Of a DNA stretch of 24,713 nt, positions 8,947 through 16,240 are shown piece by piece. The notes under the pieces were generated by a model that had not been told where the DNA came from, ran no database searches, and worked only from the letters and a program-made list of their open reading frames with translations. Source of the stretch: JBOHRE01 sp050732635 (lineage in GTDB: Bacteria > Gemmatimonadota > Gemmatimonadetes > Longimicrobiales > RSA9). Location: NCBI GenBank assembly GCA_050732635.1, contig JBOHRE010000049.1:1-24713 (forward strand), read 5' to 3'. Position 1 is the first letter of the stretch, and each line of letters opens with the position of its first letter. A program made the translations under genes and the position numbers.

Positions 8947-10170
8947 TCAAGCCCTTTCCACGGAGAGCGCAACCGCGTCACCGCCGCCCAAGCACAAGGT
9001 GGCGAGGCCCTTGTCGACGTCACGATCGCGCATGGCGTGCAGCAGCGTGACCAGGATCCTCGCGCCGGACGCGCCGATGGGATGGCCCAGCGCGACCGCG
9101 CCACCGCGCACGTTCACCCGGTCCCAGTCCCAGCCGAGCTCCTTGCCGTCGGCGAGCGCCTGCACCGCGAACGCCTCGTTCGCCTCGATCAAGCCATAGT
9201 CCTGGATACGAGCGCCTTCCTTCTGCATCAGCTGCCGAACTGCGCGGACCGGTGCAAAGAACAGCTCGTTGGGCGCGACCGCGCCCGTGCCGTAGGCACT
9301 GATCCGCGCGAGCACGTGCAGCCCGTGCGATCTCGCGTACGCTTCGCTGACCACCACCACCGCGGCCGCGCCATCATTCAACCCGGGCGCATTCCCGGCC
9401 GTCACGACCGGAGCCGTCACCTGCGCGGGCTTGTCACGCTCGAACGCCGGCCTCAGCTTGCCCAGCGCCTCCAGCGTCGTATCCCGCCGGGGCGCCTCGT
9501 CGGTGTCCACCACGGTCGCGCCCCTCCGACCCGGCACCTCGACCGGCACGATCTCCGCCTCGAACTCGCCGGCATCGATCGCCGCCACCGCCTTCTCATG
9601 CGACGCCAGCGAGAACGCGTCCGCCTCCTCCCGCGTGACTCCCGCCTTGTGCGCCGTGTACTCCGCGTGCCCGCCCATGTGGCAGGCCTCGAAGGCACAC
9701 CACAGGCCATCGTGCAGCAGACCGTCGATCAGTTGCTGATCGCCGAACTTGGCGCCCTCACGGTGCCCACGAAGGTAGTACGGCGCGTTCGACATCGACT
9801 CCATACCGCCCGCCACGTAGACCTCGCCGTCGCCCGCGCGCACGGCCTGCGCCGCCAGCGCGACGGCCATGAGTCCCGATCCGCACACACGGCTCACAGC
9901 CATGGCACCGACGTTGTCCGGTAGTCCGCCGCCGAGCGCCGCCTGGCGCGCCGGCGCCTGCCCCAGCCCGGCCGAAATCACATTGCCCAGGATCACGTCG
10001 GCGACATCGCCGCCAGCGATGCCCGCGCGCTCGACCGCCGCCCGAATCGCGAGCGCACCCAGCTGCGTCGCCGACAGCGGGGCGAGCCCACCGAGAAACC
10101 GACCGATCGGCGTGCGCACCGCGCCTACAATGACTGGACTGCGGTGCGGATCCGTCATTACCGTCCCCAT
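8947..10170 (-). CDS. Acetyl-CoA C-acetyltransferase (thiolase)
   Basis: A thiolase of 407 residues that cleaves 3-oxoacyl-CoA with CoA or condenses two acetyl-CoA. All catalytic elements are seen: the nucleophile in SRVCGSGL (Cys96), GLNDGAAAVV near 262-271, NEAFAVQAL near 328-336, the GHPIGASG motif at 362-369 with His363, and the second cysteine in LCLGGGDAVAL (Cys393). It is the first gene after a TATAAT promoter and a terminator-like hairpin. The ATG at 10170 is used; a second in-frame ATG at 10158 (MTDPHR) is an alternative. The ribosome binding site GAGGG is 11 bases before the first ATG and 23 before the second. The following bioY starts 4 bases after its stop. It could serve beta-oxidation, branched-chain catabolism or acetoacetyl-CoA synthesis. 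Confidence 0.95.
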   Translation of the reverse strand: MGTVMTDPHRSPVIVGAVRTPIGRFLGGLAPLSATQLGALAIRAAVERAGIAGGDVADVILGNVISAGLGQAPARQAALGGGLPDNVGAMAVSRVCGSGLMAVALAAQAVRAGDGEVYVAGGMESMSNAPYYLRGHREGAKFGDQQLIDGLLHDGLWCAFEACHMGGHAEYTAHKAGVTREEADAFSLASHEKAVAAIDAGEFEAEIVPVEVPGRRGATVVDTDEAPRRDTTLEALGKLRPAFERDKPAQVTAPVVTAGNAPGLNDGAAAVVVVSEAYARSHGLHVLARISAYGTGAVAPNELFFAPVRAVRQLMQKEGARIQDYGLIEANEAFAVQALADGKELGWDWDRVNVRGGAVALGHPIGASGARILVTLLHAMRDRDVDKGLATLCLGGGDAVALSVERA

Positions 10171-10187
10171 GATCTACATGACCCTCG

Positions 10188-10224
10188 AAAAAACGGCCGC
10201 TATTATAGACTCACGTGTGCGGCC
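10188..10224 (-). terminator. Intrinsic terminator-like hairpin behind the MBL hydrolase gene
   Basis: The arms GGCCGC (10224-10219) and GCGGCC (10200-10195) enclose an 18-base loop. They are followed after one base by six T residues (10193-10188). The loop contains the TATAAT element of the next operon, so terminator and promoter share the same DNA. Confidence 0.55.
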
Positions 10225-10230
10225 CGACCA
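10202..10230 (-). promoter_or_regulatory. Predicted sigma-70 promoter for the thiolase operon
   Basis: A perfect TATAAT -10 element lies at 10207-10202. The region 17 bases upstream (TGGTCG at 10230-10225) is a poor -35 match, so an activator or the strong -10 alone may suffice. Transcription would start near 10195 and leave a leader of about 25 bases before the thiolase ATG. Confidence 0.6.
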
Positions 10231-10293
10231 GACAGCCACACCTCGACGCTGCCGCACCGGCTGCCGTCAGACCCCCGGTCGCTCCACGCATCG

Positions 10294-11187
10294 TCAGCGC
10301 AGCGTCGGCCGCTTCTCGTGCTCGTCCAGCGTGCCCCACGGGATCGACGGATCGTGCTCGAAGACGAGCAGCCACTGCTCGCGGCGGGCGCGCTCGAGTA
10401 ACCGGCGCTTGGTTTCGAGTGTTACCAGCGGCTCGAGGTCGTAGCCCATGATCCAGGGCAGCGGCAGGTGCGCCGCCGTCGGGACGAGGTCCGCCAGGAA
10501 ACACGCCGCCTCGCCGTCCGACTCGATCAGCACCGACTGATGCCATGGCGTATGCCCCGGCGTGTGCAACACGCGTACACCGGGCACGACGTCCTGTTCG
10601 CCATCGATGAAGCCGAACAGCCCGGCTCGCTCGATCGGGTCGAAGTTGTGCGATAGGTAGCTCGCCTGGATCCGCTCATTCTCGCTGTGCGCGAACTCGA
10701 ACTCACGTCGCTGTACGATGTATCTCGCGCGCGGGAACGCGGGCCGGATCTCGCCAGCTTCCGTCAGCAACGTATTGCCGCCCGCGTGGTCGAAGTGCAG
10801 GTGCGTGTCGACGACCAGCTCGATATCATCCGCGCGGAAGCCGAGCTCCTGCAGCGCGTCTTCCAGACGCGTCGGCGAGCCGGCGTTCTCGATGCCATAG
10901 ATGTCGCGGAACTTCTCCGACTCCTTGTTGCCGATGCCGTTGTCGATCAGCACGAGCGTGTCGCGCGTTTCCACCAGCAGACAGCGCAGCGCCAGCGGGA
11001 TCCGGTTGCGCGCATCCGCCGGGATACGTCGCTCCCACAGCGGCTTCGGCACCACGCCGAACATGGCACCGCCGTCCAGCCGTTGCAGCCCGGCCTCCAG
11101 CACGTGAATCCGGAACCCGCCCAGGCCGCGGCTGCGGGTGAGTGGCAGCGCGTCCGCACTGTCGACGGTCGCGATCGGCTGCGCCAT
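10294..11187 (-). CDS. MBL-fold metallo-hydrolase
   Basis: A 297-residue metallo-beta-lactamase-fold hydrolase. The metal-binding motif is THLHFDHAGG at 128-137 (His129, His131, Asp133, His134). His212 follows in HTPGHTPWHQ, then Asp233 in LADLVPT and His278 in FEHDP, so a complete dinuclear zinc site is predicted. The N-terminal half resembles lactonase or hydrolase members of the family with a substrate cap (WERRIPADARNRIPLALRCL). There is no signal peptide, so it should be cytosolic. The ATG at 11187 shares one base with the TGA of the exonuclease gene (TGATG), indicating coupling. It is the last gene of the rex operon and is followed by a hairpin with six T residues. Substrate is unknown; quorum-lactone or other ester hydrolysis is possible but not shown. 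Confidence 0.92.
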   Translation of the reverse strand: MAQPIATVDSADALPLTRSRGLGGFRIHVLEAGLQRLDGGAMFGVVPKPLWERRIPADARNRIPLALRCLLVETRDTLVLIDNGIGNKESEKFRDIYGIENAGSPTRLEDALQELGFRADDIELVVDTHLHFDHAGGNTLLTEAGEIRPAFPRARYIVQRREFEFAHSENERIQASYLSHNFDPIERAGLFGFIDGEQDVVPGVRVLHTPGHTPWHQSVLIESDGEAACFLADLVPTAAHLPLPWIMGYDLEPLVTLETKRRLLERARREQWLLVFEHDPSIPWGTLDEHEKRPTLR

Positions 11188-12083
11188 CAATCGATGCTGT
11201 CCATGGACGTGGGCAGAGCGCTTCGCCGGCGCGGCCCACGCGGGCGGCGCCGGCGGATGAGCGCCTGGAGCGTACCCCAATGCCGCACGTCCTGGTCTTC
11301 GGCGCGCTGCAGCAGACGCGCGAAGACCTGCGCCGTGGCCCGCGCGTCGCCGAACGCCCGGTGCCGGTGCTCGATCTCGACGTCGAAATAATACGCCAGC
11401 GAGTCGAGCGTGCGACGTCGCACTTCCGGCAACACGCGTCGCGCCAGCTTTACCGTGCAGATGAGCCGCTGCCCGTGGGCCGCAACCATGCCGGCGCGCT
11501 CCAGCTCCGTCGCCAGGAAGCGCCGGTCGAAGCCGGCATTGTGCGCCACGAACACCCGGCCTCGCAGCAATCGCTCCACTTCCTCGGTGACCTGTTCGAA
11601 GCGCGGTGCCCGCTCGACCATACGCTGCGTGATGTTGGTCAGTCGCGAGACGAACGGTGGAATCGGACGACACGGGTTCACCAGCGTGTGGAACTCCTCG
11701 AGTACGCGGCCGGCAGAGGTCACGCGCACGAGCGCGACCTCTGTGATGCGGTGATCGCGAGCGGCCGCGCCGCCCGTGGTTTCGACGTCCACCACGACGT
11801 ACTCGAGTGCGTTCAGCGATACATCCCCCGCGAGCTGCGACACCGCGGCGGCGGGCGTCTCCGCAGCGGGGTAGAGCACGTGGCCCGCGTCGGCCGCTAC
11901 GGTATAGGGTTCGGGACGCTCGCGAACCACGATCCGCGGTCGCCGCGGCGCCGGCCGCGGCCGCGCCTCGACTTCGATTCGGATCGGCCCGCCGCCGGGC
12001 GAACGCCTGAGCAGCAGCGGCGGCAGTCCGTCGACCGCGATCCGCCGCTCGGCGGCACTCTGATGCTCCCTCTCCGCACTCAC
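11187..12083 (-). CDS. DnaQ-like 3'-5' exonuclease (DEDDh) with N-terminal extension
   Basis: A 298-residue protein. Residues from about 94 to 265 form a DEDDh exonuclease domain like the epsilon subunit of DNA polymerase III. Exo I is VVDVETTG (Asp99, Glu101), Exo II is AHNAGFDRRF (His181 to Asp186) and Exo III is HRAFGDA (His241, Asp246), so all catalytic acids and the general base are present. The first 93 residues are an extension rich in Arg, Pro and Ala with no recognised domain. The C-terminal tail is also very basic (IRRRRPRGPRRR), which may bind nucleic acid. The GTG at 12083 overlaps the arginine deiminase TGA by 4 bases. Substrate (DNA proofreading, repair or RNA) cannot be decided. 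Its place in a Rex-controlled operon is unusual. Confidence 0.9.
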   Translation of the reverse strand: MSAEREHQSAAERRIAVDGLPPLLLRRSPGGGPIRIEVEARPRPAPRRPRIVVRERPEPYTVAADAGHVLYPAAETPAAAVSQLAGDVSLNALEYVVVDVETTGGAAARDHRITEVALVRVTSAGRVLEEFHTLVNPCRPIPPFVSRLTNITQRMVERAPRFEQVTEEVERLLRGRVFVAHNAGFDRRFLATELERAGMVAAHGQRLICTVKLARRVLPEVRRRTLDSLAYYFDVEIEHRHRAFGDARATAQVFARLLQRAEDQDVRHWGTLQALIRRRRPRGPRRRSALPTSMDSID

Positions 12084-13327
12084 AGATCGTCGCGCCGCAC
12101 CGGCAGCGTCATGCAACGCGCGCCGCCGCCGCCGCGCACCAGTTCCGCGCCATCGAAGACAATGGCCGCCTTCTCGTCATCCTCGATCTCGGCGTCACCG
12201 GTCAGAACATCGATCGCGTCGACGATCCGATAGCCCGCCTGCCGTTCGAGTTCTGCGTAGGTCCGCTCGTTGCGCGAGTAGCCGAGGATCAGCCCGGGTC
12301 GCAGCGCCACGAAATTACAGCCACTCGACCATTGCTCCCGCTCCTGGAAGATGCGCCGCTCACCGCCGCAGAACACCGGCTCCATGGGCAACCCGACTTC
12401 GCGCAGCGCAGCGAACAGATTCGGCATCTCGCGCATTCCCTTCATGTCGGCACTGTAGTGCAGCACCGCGCAGCGATCGGGGCCGACGAACATTGGCGGG
12501 AACACCACGCAATGGTCCAGGTCGATCTGCGTGAAGATCATGTCCAGGTGGATCATTGCACGGTCGGTGGGCAGCACCACCACCAGGACGTCCTTGACAC
12601 CCACGCGCTTGTGCACCTGCTCGGCCAGAATGTCGAATGCCGCCGGACTCGAGCGCTGCGACAATCCCATCAGGACCGCGTCGGGGCTGAGCACGTGGAT
12701 ATCACCACCCTCGATGGTGAAGCCCGCCCGTCGCTCTTCGCTGCCGTCGTACACCAGCCCCGCATTCTCCAGCTCCGGATGATACCGGAACAGCGCCTTC
12801 ATCAGAACTTCCTCGCTCCACCGCACCGTGTAGCGCATCGAGCCGATGATCACGCCTTCACCCACGACCATGGCCGCGTCGCGCGCGAAAAACAGATTCG
12901 GCAGCGGCGGCAGCTCGTAACTCTCCTCGTTCAGCAGCTTCTGCAGCGGACCGCCCTCGATCTCTCGACCCTCGATGAACATTCCCACCAGCTCGCCCGG
13001 CGGAAGCTCCAACAGCTCGCGTGTCAGCGGCTCCGATTGGGCAACGTCCATCACCTTCTCGATCAGAAACTGCCGCACCTCGGGCAGGTCCGCGATCTCC
13101 TCCAGCATCTCACGAACCTCGAAGACCTCGCAGAACCGCGCCAGAATCGCCGTGAAACGATGATGCTCGCGACGCGCCTGCTCCAAATCGATGATGTCGT
13201 CGTACAGAAAGTCTTCACGATTCGATGGCGTCACCGCGAGCAGCTCCGGGCCCGGGGTGTGGCACACCACCCGGCGCAGTGTGCCGATCTCCGACGTGAC
13301 CCGAACGCCCGCTCTCGCCTCCGCCAT
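12080..13327 (-). CDS. arcA: Arginine deiminase
   Basis: This enzyme hydrolyses L-arginine to citrulline and ammonia, the first step of the arginine deiminase pathway. The 415 residues match the family. The guanidino-modifying active site is complete: Asp150 in FARD, Glu206 in IEGGD, His260 with Asp262 in HLDMIF, and the nucleophile Cys405 in GGGGARCMTLP. SSGCNFVAL at 334-342 is another family landmark. The usual FTRD reads FARD here, a minor change. The ATG at 13327 shares one base with the rex TAA (TAATG), so it is coupled to rex and should be under the same operator. No ornithine carbamoyltransferase, carbamate kinase or arginine/ornithine antiporter gene is in the window, so ATP gain through the pathway would need genes elsewhere. 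Confidence 0.95.
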   Translation of the reverse strand: MAEARAGVRVTSEIGTLRRVVCHTPGPELLAVTPSNREDFLYDDIIDLEQARREHHRFTAILARFCEVFEVREMLEEIADLPEVRQFLIEKVMDVAQSEPLTRELLELPPGELVGMFIEGREIEGGPLQKLLNEESYELPPLPNLFFARDAAMVVGEGVIIGSMRYTVRWSEEVLMKALFRYHPELENAGLVYDGSEERRAGFTIEGGDIHVLSPDAVLMGLSQRSSPAAFDILAEQVHKRVGVKDVLVVVLPTDRAMIHLDMIFTQIDLDHCVVFPPMFVGPDRCAVLHYSADMKGMREMPNLFAALREVGLPMEPVFCGGERRIFQEREQWSSGCNFVALRPGLILGYSRNERTYAELERQAGYRIVDAIDVLTGDAEIEDDEKAAIVFDGAELVRGGGGARCMTLPVRRDDL

Positions 13328-13974
13328 TACCCACCCCCGTTTCCACCCGCCCGATCGTCGCGCGTCAGCGCGTACGACAACCCCTCCAGCTCAACCGCCA
13401 TGTTGACGTTCTTCAACGCGACCCCGCTCGGCACCACCAGCTTCGTCGGCGCGAAATTCAGCACCCCGCGCACGCCCGCCCGAGCCACCCGCTCCAGCAC
13501 CGTCTGCGCCGCATGCGCCGGCACCGCCAGAATCGCGATCTCGATCCGCCGCTCCCGCACCACCTGCTCCAGCTCGTCGATCGAACTGACCCGCTGACCC
13601 TCCCACGACCGCCCCACCTTCGCCGGATCCGAGTCGAACACCGCCTCGATCAGAAACCCCTGCCGTCGAAAGTCCTCGTAACCCAGCAGCGCCGACCCGA
13701 TCCGACCCGCACCGATCACCGCCACGCGCCAGACCCGCTCCAGACCCAGAATCGAGCGGATCCTCGACTCCAGCTCCGGCACCGAATACCCCAACCCGCG
13801 CTTGCCGAACGTGCCGAAGAACGACAGGTCCTTGCGCACCTGCGCCGCCGTCGTGCCCCCACGCCGCGCCAGCTCCCCGCTCGACACCGTCGCCACGCCA
13901 CCCGCCTTCAGCTCGCGCAGCAGCCTCAGGTACAACGACAGCCGCTCGACGGTCGAGTCGGCTACCTTCCGCAT
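13327..13974 (-). CDS. rex: Redox-sensing transcriptional repressor Rex
   Basis: Rex is a dimeric repressor that binds its operator when NADH is low and leaves it when NADH rises. The 215-residue product has the N-terminal winged helix at about 8-70, including SSGELARRGGTTAAQVRKDL (31-50) and FGTFGKRGLGYSV, then a Rossmann fold with VAVIGAGRIGSALLGY at 84-99. The C-terminal swapped-helix segment follows NFAPTKLVVP and VNMAVELEGLSYAL. I chose ATG at 13974 because family members begin M-R-K. The frame is open upstream to an ATG at 14016, but that codon lies inside the operator at 14001-14018 and at the predicted transcription start. It heads an operon with arcA, the exonuclease and the MBL hydrolase and is likely autoregulated. 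Confidence 0.96.
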   Translation of the reverse strand: MRKVADSTVERLSLYLRLLRELKAGGVATVSSGELARRGGTTAAQVRKDLSFFGTFGKRGLGYSVPELESRIRSILGLERVWRVAVIGAGRIGSALLGYEDFRRQGFLIEAVFDSDPAKVGRSWEGQRVSSIDELEQVVRERRIEIAILAVPAHAAQTVLERVARAGVRGVLNFAPTKLVVPSGVALKNVNMAVELEGLSYALTRDDRAGGNGGG

Positions 13975-14000
13975 CGTGCTCTCGCCGCTCGGGCGGCGGT

Positions 14001-14018
14001 TTGTGAAACGGTTCACAA
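14001..14018 (-). promoter_or_regulatory. Rex operator (perfect 18-base inverted repeat)
   Basis: The minus-strand sequence TTGTGAACCGTTTCACAA matches the published Rex operator consensus (TTGTGAA, 4 bases, TTCACAA) in all 14 arm positions. It lies 26 bases upstream of the rex ATG and overlaps the predicted start of transcription, an arrangement suited to autorepression. Confidence 0.93.
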
Positions 14019-14022
14019 GCAG

Positions 14023-14052
14023 AACCTACCCCGCGGGCGGCCAGCCGGTCAA
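14023..14052 (-). promoter_or_regulatory. Predicted promoter of the rex operon
   Basis: A -35 element TTGACC (14052-14047) and a weak -10 element TAGGTT (14028-14023) are separated by 18 bases. Transcription would begin near 14016, inside the Rex operator. The -35 is good (5 of 6) and the -10 poor (3 of 6). The operator position makes the call more plausible. Confidence 0.5.
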
Positions 14053-14127
14053 TGAAGGCGGCGGCGTGGCCGGGGCCGCTATGCGCTGCGCGTTCAGGGT
14101 CGCGTCGCGACGCCGGTCGCGGCTGGC

Positions 14128-14871
14128 TCAGCGCTGAGCGTCGCGTGCGGCGCGCGGGAAGGTGAGACGCAGGGCGGTGCCGGCCGAACCGGGCACGAGG
14201 GTGAGGTGGCCGCCGAGACGGCGGGCGAGGCGGCGCGCGAAGGCGAGCCGGAGGCTACCGCTGCGTGGTGCGTCGCGCGGGTCGGCGGGTGCGAAGTCGT
14301 CGATGCCGTCGGGCACGGGGATATCCGGTGGCAGTGTGGTGGGGCCGATGTGGATGTCGACCGTGTCAGCGGCGTCGGTCAGGCGGAGCGTGAGGCGGCC
14401 ATGGGGCGGGGCGCGAACGGCGGCGCCCACGGCGAGGTGGATGGCAGCGGCGAGGCCTGCCGGATCGACGCGCAGCGGCACGGCGTGCTCGGGCCGCTCG
14501 AATGCGAGCTCGGCGTGGTGGGTGTGTGCGAGGCTGCGCAGCGCGTCGATCTGATCGTGGATCAGCGTGGCGACGTCGCCCTCGGCAGCTGGCACAGCGG
14601 GCGGCTGCGCCAGCGGCTCGGCGAATTCGATGGCCGCATCGAGGAGCTGCTCGAGCTGGCGTGCTGCGTCGCCGATGCGTCGGAGCGGGTCGTGCAGGGC
14701 GGCGGGCGCGTCACCGTAGACGTTGTCGACGAGCAGCTCCTGGTAGCCGATGATCGCAGCCAGCGGTGTGCGCAGGTCGTGAGCGAGCGCATCGAGAAAT
14801 CGCGCACGGGCATCCGGGACCGGTGGTCCTGGTGGTGAGGGACGATCCGCGCGGCTGGCCGAACCTGTCAT
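14128..14871 (-). CDS. Histidine kinase-like protein with degenerate ATPase domain
   Basis: A 247-residue soluble protein with no sensor, PAS or membrane segment. A clear HisKA dimerisation segment lies at about 22-85, with the H box FLDALAHDLRTPLAAIIGY and phospho-acceptor His31. The following region (about 95-245) has the layout of a HATPase_c domain, ending LRLAFARRLARRLGGHL then a short strand pair. The key ATP-binding motifs are missing. The N-box position reads AAAIHLAVGAAVRA with no Asn, the G1 box reads IHIGPTTLPPDIP with no D-x-G-x-G, and the G2 box lacks the usual GLGL. It may be a pseudokinase or phosphotransfer scaffold. The ATG at 14871 overlaps the transporter TGA by 4 bases. 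No response regulator is nearby. Confidence 0.8.
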   Translation of the reverse strand: MTGSASRADRPSPPGPPVPDARARFLDALAHDLRTPLAAIIGYQELLVDNVYGDAPAALHDPLRRIGDAARQLEQLLDAAIEFAEPLAQPPAVPAAEGDVATLIHDQIDALRSLAHTHHAELAFERPEHAVPLRVDPAGLAAAIHLAVGAAVRAPPHGRLTLRLTDAADTVDIHIGPTTLPPDIPVPDGIDDFAPADPRDAPRSGSLRLAFARRLARRLGGHLTLVPGSAGTALRLTFPRAARDAQR

Positions 14872-16217
14872 GGTGCGAACGCGGTCGGCGCCGGCGCCAG
14901 CGTGGCATCCTCACGGCGCGCCGCGACGCGGCCGGCGTCGATGTCGACGCGCGACAGCATGGCAATGCCGCCGATGAAGAAGCCGACGAGCGCGAGGATG
15001 CCCAGGCGGCTGGTGCCGCTGATCTGGGCGACGACCCCGAACACCGCCGGCCCCATGATGCCGCCAAAGCGCTCGGAGATGCTGAAGAAGCTGAAGAACT
15101 CGGAGGATTTCGCGCGCGGCACGAGCGTGGCGTAGATGGAGCGGCTGAGCGCCTGAGCACCACCCTGCACCATGCCGACGACGACGGCGAGCGCCCAGAA
15201 ATGCCACGGCTGGCTGATGAAGTAGCCGGCGCAGGCCAGCAGCGTGTAGACGGCGAGGGAGAGATAGAGGCCGCGGCGCGGGCCGACGCGGGACGCGAGT
15301 GCGCCGAACGCGAAGGTGAACGGAATCCCCACGAATTGGACGAGCAGGATCGCGCCGATCAGCGTGCCGCGGCCGATACCGATCTCGGCCCCGTAGATCA
15401 CGGCCATCTTCTGGATCGTGTGGACGCCGTCGATGTAGAGCCAGTACGCGATCAGGAACTTCAGCAGCTCGCGGTACTGGCGGATCTCGCCGAAGGTCTC
15501 GCGCAGACGCGTGAAACCGACGCGCACCGGGTTCGCGCGCGCGGATTCGCCGGCCTCGATGCGCCGCGGCGGCTCCGGGACGGTGCGGAAGAGCGGGATC
15601 GAGAAAACGACCCACCAGACGGCGACGGTGATGAAGACGACGCGCGTGGCGACGCCGGTGTCGGCAAAGCCGAACAGGCCGGGCTGTAGGATCATGACGA
15701 CGTTGATGCCGAGCAGCAGCCCGCCGCCGAGATAGCCGAGCGCGTAGCCGGCGGTCGAGACGCGATCGACCTCCTGATCGCCGGCAATGTGCGGCAGGAG
15801 CGAGTCGTTGAAGACGGTCGAGCCGGTCAGCCCGACGCTGGCGACGATGAACAGGGTCGACGCCAGGAGCCACTCGCCGCGATCGACCAGGAACAACGCC
15901 GCCGTCGCGGTCACGCCGATACCGAGGAACAGCGCGAGGAAGCGCTTCTTCGCGCCCAGGTAGTCGGCCATCGCGCCGAGCACGGGTGCGGCGAATGCGA
16001 TCAGCAGCAGCGCGATGCTGTTGGTATAGCCCCAGTACGAGCTGGCGAGGTTCGGCGCGATGGTCGCCGCGGCGACGGTGCTGTAGTAGATCGGCAGCAC
16101 GGCAGCACCGACGGTCGTCTCGAACGACGACTTCGCCCAATCGTACATTGCCCACGCGCGCAGCTCCGGCCGGTGCAATCCGATCCGGGCCGCAAAACTC
16201 GCTTCCCTCCGCTGCAT
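14868..16217 (-). CDS. MFS transporter, UMF1 / Atg22-like family
   Basis: A 449-residue inner-membrane protein with about 12 hydrophobic helices. The N-terminal signature RAWAMYDWAKSSFETTVGAA near 20-39 is typical of the UMF1 branch of the major facilitator superfamily, whose eukaryotic member Atg22 exports amino acids from the vacuole. Other landmarks are ADYLGAKKRFLALFLGIG near 84-101, TGSTVFNDSLLPHIA in the first half, and QGGAQALSRSIYATLVPRAK and SSEFFSFFSISERFGGIMGP in the second half. Substrates of the bacterial members are mostly unknown. The ATG at 16217 lies 23 bases after the rsmA stop with GGGG upstream, and the gene overlaps the histidine kinase-like gene by 4 bases. Confidence 0.92.
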   Translation of the reverse strand: MQRREASFAARIGLHRPELRAWAMYDWAKSSFETTVGAAVLPIYYSTVAAATIAPNLASSYWGYTNSIALLLIAFAAPVLGAMADYLGAKKRFLALFLGIGVTATAALFLVDRGEWLLASTLFIVASVGLTGSTVFNDSLLPHIAGDQEVDRVSTAGYALGYLGGGLLLGINVVMILQPGLFGFADTGVATRVVFITVAVWWVVFSIPLFRTVPEPPRRIEAGESARANPVRVGFTRLRETFGEIRQYRELLKFLIAYWLYIDGVHTIQKMAVIYGAEIGIGRGTLIGAILLVQFVGIPFTFAFGALASRVGPRRGLYLSLAVYTLLACAGYFISQPWHFWALAVVVGMVQGGAQALSRSIYATLVPRAKSSEFFSFFSISERFGGIMGPAVFGVVAQISGTSRLGILALVGFFIGGIAMLSRVDIDAGRVAARREDATLAPAPTAFAP

Positions 16218-16240
16218 GCTGACCCCGTAGTAGCGACTGG

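Noticed and set aside
8674..9924. Long plus-strand frames opposite thiolase/bioY, and similar ones at 12332-13597 and 16793-17905
   Set aside because: Each mirrors a conserved gene on the minus strand, with low-complexity translations and no recognisable motif.
10294..11187. MBL-fold protein as a beta-lactamase or antibiotic-resistance gene
   Set aside because: No signal peptide is present and the context is a cytosolic redox operon; the fold is shared by many hydrolases and the motif alone does not indicate resistance.
10294..11673. A 459-codon reading of the MBL hydrolase frame with a long N-terminal part
   Set aside because: The first 162 codons lie over the exonuclease gene and are low-complexity. 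The ATG at 11187 at the overlapping stop codon gives the normal family length.
13975..14016. Rex starting at the ATG at 14016
   Set aside because: This codon is inside the Rex operator and at the predicted transcription start; the ATG at 13974 gives the family-typical N-terminus.
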